Shown here one piece after another: positions 59,523 through 64,000 of a DNA stretch of 64,000 nucleotides. Source of the DNA: Hoplostethus atlanticus (taxonomy: Eukaryota > Chordata > Actinopteri > Trachichthyiformes > Trachichthyidae); contig JAXDDX010000003.1 of assembly GCA_034670405.1 (NCBI GenBank), positions 8,974,501 through 9,038,500 on the forward strand, given 5' to 3'. Made by a program: the position numbers and the translations under genes. How positions within the stretch are numbered: position 1 is the first letter of the stretch; the number at the start of each line of letters is the position of its first letter. The notes below the pieces were generated by a model. It made no database searches. It saw nothing but the letters and a program-made list of their open reading frames with translations, and was not told where the DNA came from.

Positions 59523-59728
59523 TACTTTATTGATCCCTGTAGTAAAGTTCTCTTTCCACCCTCTATTCTCCTCCAGGGAGGTCAGAGTGCACAGTCAGCT
59601 ACAAGACAGCATCCCTGAAGCTGGTAAGGATCCAGCGGCAGCGCTGATGCTTGCTAACACGGGGATTGAACCTTGTTTGGCCAGTTGAAGGACAGTTGAT
59701 CTAACTCCTAAGCCACCCTGTTGTCCGT
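59523..59728 (-). mobile_element. Full-length-looking tRNA-derived SINE (minus strand)
   Basis: On the minus strand the head CAGGGTGGCTTAGGAGTTAG contains an A-box-like TGGCTTAGGAG (59716-59706). B box GGTTCAATCCC is at 59672-59662. A body with CTGTAGCTGACTGTGCACTC and CCTCCCTGGAGG follows, then the tail GGGATCAATAAAGTATT at 59539-59523. The tail matches the fragment at 6295-6354, so both belong to one family that shares a LINE-type 3' end. Length (about 206 bp) suggests a nearly complete copy. Confidence 0.75.
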
Positions 59729-59826
59729 CTGGCTCATCTGATCTGCACTGTCTGTCTGTTTCTATCCTTGTTTCCAAGTTGTCTAATGAAATGCCCGCTG
59801 TTGCCTGTGTTTCCCAACAGTCAATT
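59729..59826. other. Short spacer
   Basis: Nothing recognised between the SINE and the TCTA array. Confidence 0.5.
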
Positions 59827-59827
59827 C

Positions 59828-59873
<46 letters not shown>
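59827..59873. repeat. (TCTA)n microsatellite
   Basis: About twelve uninterrupted units. Confidence 0.97.
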
Positions 59874-60535
59874 TCTCTCTGTGTTAGGTTAATGTGTAGG
59901 ATAATTGGACAATTTGTACATATTAACAAAGCCTGCTTGAGTCAGAGATGGAAAAAGCCAAGGAGAGAGTTGTTGTTCAAACTGTTTTTTACACCATGTA
60001 CAAATTGGTGAAATAGGACTGGCATACAAGACCCTTTCAGTGAGGAATTCTGCCAAAATGCTTTTGATGCCCCCCCTGCCCTTTAGTAGGACACTATATC
60101 CAAAAATCATCTTTATTTCCTTTGGAACAAAGTCTACTCTGAAGTGGATCGATGGCAGTCTATGCTTCATGCAGCTACAGCCAAGTTACAAATGAATGTA
60201 AAGCCAAATGTATAATACAACATAAAGACACTATGCATCTGAGGAATGTACTTTAAATATGTAGTGGCATGCCTATAGCGCAATAAATCCATCATAAAGG
60301 TATAGTTAATATACATTTTTACTATTTATTACAATGAAATTGTAATGCTGATGTGATTTAGTTAGTGAATCTTTAAAGGAAATGAAGGGTTTTCTCTGGT
60401 AAATGTGTAACGATTGGCTCTTGCAATGTTAATTTCCCCCAACAAATCTTAAATCTTATAGTTCGAAACTTTCTCTAAGGTCCAATTAACCCATAGCACT
60501 GCCCAAGGACTTTTAAGAAATGTTATTTTAAAATT
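59874..60535. other. Non-coding stretch, nothing recognised
   Basis: The minus-strand frame at 60170-59889 has no recognised domain. Confidence 0.5.
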
Positions 60536-60606
60536 GATGTATAATGAATAATGTATAATATATAATATATATTTATAATATGAATCATATATATATAACT
60601 TATATA
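60536..60606. repeat. AT-rich low-complexity tract
   Basis: Alternating TAATAT/ATATAT words with several self-complementary runs. Confidence 0.85.
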
Positions 60607-61859
60607 AGACCATTTAGAAAAAGGGTGAGTGGTTTAGAAAGAGGTTTAGCATGCCATGTTCACTATTCAATCTGTTCTGGTGAGAATCATTAGTAACATG
60701 TGCAGAGCTCCCTTTAAGGGTGTCCACTGAGGGCAGGTGGATGACATTGACTTGCATGAGATGTGAACTGGCCAAACAAAAGCTACACCAATTCCAACTT
60801 CACTGCTGAAAGGAAAACAGCCCACAGCATACCTGTCTGTCAAGATGCATTGAGACATGGCAACCAAACAATCACTCCTGTCAGAGAAGAAATTGCCCAG
60901 GAGAAGGTCAGCTGTATCTCATGCTCATGGGAATGATGATCGGATGAGAAAGGGTCTGAAAGCTTTTATGTTTTGATACCAACATCAATATACGATGCGG
61001 TAAACTAGAAGACAAAATAGGCTAAGAGTGTGGATAATCTCCTTAAAGAGTCATCATCTTGAAATAGGCAGTAGATCTATTTTTGATACATTCTTTGGCC
61101 TTTCCGAGCCATCCATGCTTATAATTATTGACAATGTGCTTTGATGGGCTTCAGTAAGATCGGTTTATTGTCTGACAAACTACCCTCTCTCTCTATTGAG
61201 CGACTCGATAAATGATGACTGCATCTAGTCATTGTTAGCTGGGTGTTTATTGACTCAAAGGGTCTCATTTGCAGTGGCAAAGATTAGTGATGGCCCACAT
61301 TCATACAGCATGTCAGCCTGTCAACCTCCTGGATGTTTGGTTGGATGGTCAGTGAAGACTCCAGGCCTTTCCTACCGTCTACATTTCTGGTTAAGTTTGG
61401 CTGAGTGTGTTCATAAATCCAATCCGACTCTCCGACATTCTAGATCAGAAAAAAATATGAGAGGGATTTTTCAAATAGGTTCAGTTTGCAGATACCAATG
61501 TCAAAGTCAAATTCATATCCATAGATCCACAGAGTCCGGTGTCATAGTGACTGTCAATTAGTTGTAATGGGAGCAACTCCAGAAACTGTCAGTTCATAGA
61601 TTACAGAATTGCCTCTCTGGTTTTTAGCTTTAGGAAAATCTTGTTCATGTACACAGATCTAGACTAAACTGTCCATGATCATACAATAGGACTGACATGT
61701 TGATTTTGTTGGGGGTGGATTTTGCTGTAACTAATTGTTTTCTTGTACTTTGTTTATTTTGCTAGATGATTGGGTCCTGCTTTGTGAAAGCATTCCTCTG
61801 AGGAAAAAAAGCTCTGGTTCAGGATAAAAGGAGATAATGGCTGAGAAATCCTCTGCCTG
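60607..61859. other. Non-coding stretch, nothing recognised
   Basis: The 109-codon frame at 61232-61561 (plus) has no recognised domain or splice context. Confidence 0.5.
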
Positions 61860-62163
61860 AGGCTACGTCCACGCTAAGACTTTGAAATTTGAAAATGGCA
61901 TTTTCGTGTCTAGCGTTTTTGAAAAGTTCGCCATCCACACTAAACCACCAAAAACACAGACTTCCTTCAATGGGCATGCGCAGACCAGCCGCTTACGCCT
62001 GGACAAAGTGACAATGAAACGTCATGGTTTTCAAAACTCTTCGTTTTCGCCGTCCACACTACAACGCAAGGTCGCCGTTTTCAAATTTATCCACTTGGGA
62101 GAGTGTTTTCGGAAAGCTCCGTTTTCGGGGGTCTGACACGCTGGCTTAGCGTGGACGTAGCCT
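61860..62163. mobile_element. MITE with perfect 19-bp inverted ends
   Basis: The left end AGGCTACGTCCACGCTAAG (61860-61878) and right end CTTAGCGTGGACGTAGCCT (62145-62163) are perfect inverted copies. The 304-bp interior is full of subterminal GTTTTC/GAAAAC and TCCACACTA words in both orientations, typical of some fish DNA-transposon MITEs. No transposase coding or clear target duplication was seen, so the superfamily is not assigned. A truncated copy lies at 42683-42780. Confidence 0.88.
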
Positions 62164-62542
62164 GAAAGAGCACATGGCATTAGCACAGTAATAGCATATG
62201 GATACCCCTTTGATCCACGGTTGGGGTGGAGAAGTCAACCGAATGACTGTGATAAGACATTCACCAGTTAAGAGCTTCTAACAAACAAAATGGGGAACTA
62301 TATTTACACAGCAATTCTAACAACATCATCATTTTTGATAGGTAATTGAAGTAGATAAATCCATGTACTAACATTGCAAACATCACTACAAAAAATTTAG
62401 AAATTGCATTGATTGAGTCACCTTCGGAGAACATTTTTTAATAATTAATGGCTGAATATGTTTTGTGTTGATGTTCATCTAGACCATGGTTAGTTTCAAG
62501 TGTCTAATCATATAGTGAAAGTAAATAATTCCTTGTGAAGGT
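62164..62542. other. Non-coding spacer, nothing recognised
   Basis: AT-rich; no repeat or gene seen. Confidence 0.5.
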
Positions 62543-63420
62543 CTTTAAAGGGGTCATATTATGGAAAACGGCTTATTCCTGGCCCTTATACATGTTCCAC
62601 AGGTTATCGTTGACCTAAGTAGCCGAGAAAATATGAAATCTGGAAGTCAACCCCTTTTTCTGTATTTTCCTTTTTCCAAAAACGGTGTCAAATCGGGCCA
62701 AAAACAGGCCGTTTCAGAAAGTAGCCCCTTTAGACGTCATAACGGGCGCTTCTTAACATAATCCAACCCCTCTCAGAGCATGCCCACGCCCAGGTGAACA
62801 ACCAATCCCATTTACCTCGTCTCAAAATGCAGCTCTCGGCAGCGCCGCAAGCCGTTGCTTATGGTGCATTCCATTGTACTCGGAAATCGATAATTCTGAG
62901 TCGGTATTCCTAACTTCCAATCTAAATGTGTTCCAGTGCATCTGCTCGGGAAAACATAATCGCCCGCAGCAAACTCATGTTTGTATGGCAAGTCTCAGAA
63001 TGTTACAAGCATCTAAACTCAACATCAACTACTACAGCGCCATTAGTGAATAGAATCGGCGCATATCACATTCGGACGCCGTTTTTTCCGAGTACACTGG
63101 AATGCACCATTACTTTGCGACCAGTGAAGCTAAAACAACAACATATCTAAGGCGATATATCAACTCTCCAGTTATTATTTTGTAGGATGCAGGCAGCAAC
63201 ATAGATCCCTGCACAGTCTCCCAACACGCGAAAATGCCAGGACAGAGTGGATTAATTTTATTTTTAACGGCAACGGCTACAGTTAGCTCATTTTTTCTGT
63301 ATGTGATGATCACTCCTCGGACTGCTTGAGCAACGGCAGGATTAGCATCTAAATTGAAGCTTAAAGATGGAGCAATTCATAAGGTACGTGACCCATCTGC
63401 AAAATTGGAATCTGTAAGTG
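62543..63420. mobile_element. Putative repeat beginning TTAAAGGGGTCATATTATGG
   Basis: A start of this form is a frequent 5' end of fish dispersed non-autonomous elements. The following 300 bp (AAAACGG..., CAAATCGGGCC, GACGTCATAACGGGCG) are CpG-containing, unlike the flanks. It is interrupted by the MITE at 62862-63109. A matching inverted right end was not found, so the 63420 limit is a guess. Confidence 0.4.
62862..63109. mobile_element. 248-bp MITE with TTA target duplication (Harbinger-type)
   Basis: The inverted ends match at 24 of 25 bases: left TGGTGCATTCCATTGTACTC (from 62862), right complemented TGGTGCATTCCAGTGTACTC (from 63109). A direct TTA flanks both sides (62859-62861 and 63110-63112), the 3-bp duplication typical of PIF/Harbinger. 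The interior is non-coding. Confidence 0.85.
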
Positions 63421-63841
63421 TCACCATGTTTTGATTTAATTTACAAATTAGTCTGGTTAGTATATTCGACTGCTGGTAAGCTAATGAGCTAGCGGGGCTA
63501 GCCACGGGCTTGTTGAGCGTGGAAGAAGAGAGAAAACTAAAGCTGGAGTCATTAAAAGTAAAGTAAAGTAAAAGTAAAGTTATTGGTTGGAGTCAGGACT
63601 CATCTTAAAGTTATTTGTTGGGACCAGTGTCTGTTTTATAAGTCTGTCGAACGTGTCAGGCTCACCATTAGTACAATCGTGTTTGGTTGTTTGCGCTGCG
63701 CTGTTTGGATGCAAATAGATTGCATCCAATAATATATTGGCTAACTAGCTCAACAAAATTGTCAATCCTAGCTTGTCTGCAAGTTGTATTCAGTAAGCTT
63801 ATGGACATGAGCCATAAACAGACCGGCTACAGCAGAGAGTG
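63421..63841. other. Non-coding, with a short AAGTA repeat
   Basis: (AAGTA)n at about 63556-63581. Nothing else recognised. Confidence 0.5.
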
Positions 63842-63890
63842 TCGCTCACACACCCACATACACAAAACACATGCACACACACACTTAGGT
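63842..63890. repeat. CA-rich degenerate microsatellite
   Basis: Interrupted CA/CACA units; AT-rich sequence follows to the window end. Confidence 0.8.
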
Positions 63891-64000
63891 AAAGACTACA
63901 CATAATTTATAATTTATATTATATTATACATACAATTTCCCCTTTTTTACTATATTTTTTTTATAAAGTGCTCTTATTGTAAATATTGTGTTTTTTATAT

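Noticed and set aside
61232-61561. 109-codon plus-strand open frame
   Set aside because: No family resemblance or splice signals; low-complexity-free but not coding-like in codon endings.

Overview
This window looks like teleost fish genomic DNA: AT-rich and intron- or intergenic-like. It has no operons, no rRNA or intact tRNA genes, and no long open frames. The mobile elements are typical of ray-finned fish: a Tc1-like DD34E element, L2-type LINE ends, tRNA-derived SINEs, a Harbinger-type Myb/SANT-like gene, TTAA- and TTA-flanked MITEs, and Ty3/gypsy debris. No species can be named from sequence alone.

Layout. 0-10.4 kb: a Tc1-like deletion derivative (2.24-2.80 kb), a MITE (3.27-3.83 kb), an antisense L2-like LINE end (3.95-4.80 kb), SINE and LINE scraps and microsatellites. 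10.4-27 kb: mostly unannotatable unique-looking DNA with a diverged tandem duplication (14.8-15.1 kb), a possible minus-strand exon (17.9-18.0 kb) and an inverted-repeat element (22.5-23.1 kb). 27-39.5 kb: a SINE, two nested TTAA-flanked MITEs (27.9-28.9 kb), an exon-like open frame (31.4-31.8 kb), a gypsy RNase H scrap (34.3 kb), a Harbinger-type element carrying a broken Myb/SANT-like gene (37.3-38.1 kb) and a second diverged duplication (38.9-39.5 kb). 39.5-49.9 kb: sparse repeat fragments. 49.9-51.0 kb: a CpG-rich segment leading to the best host coding candidate, a 20-codon first coding exon with signal-peptide character ending exactly at a GTAAGT splice donor. 51-64 kb: the presumed first intron or flank of that gene, with a TCTA array, two LTR-like ends, SINEs and three more MITE-type elements.

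How it fits together. If the exon at 50,936-50,995 is real, the last 13 kb are intron 1 of a plus-strand gene for a secreted or membrane protein, and the first 50 kb are its upstream flank. No second exon could be found, so the product cannot be named. Nearly everything else recognisable is decayed mobile DNA that no longer encodes a complete enzyme. I found no convincing new multi-gene system. The items most worth checking are the first-exon candidate with its upstream ORFs, the Harbinger Myb gene broken at a homopolymer, the two cryptic exon candidates, and the nested TTAA MITEs.
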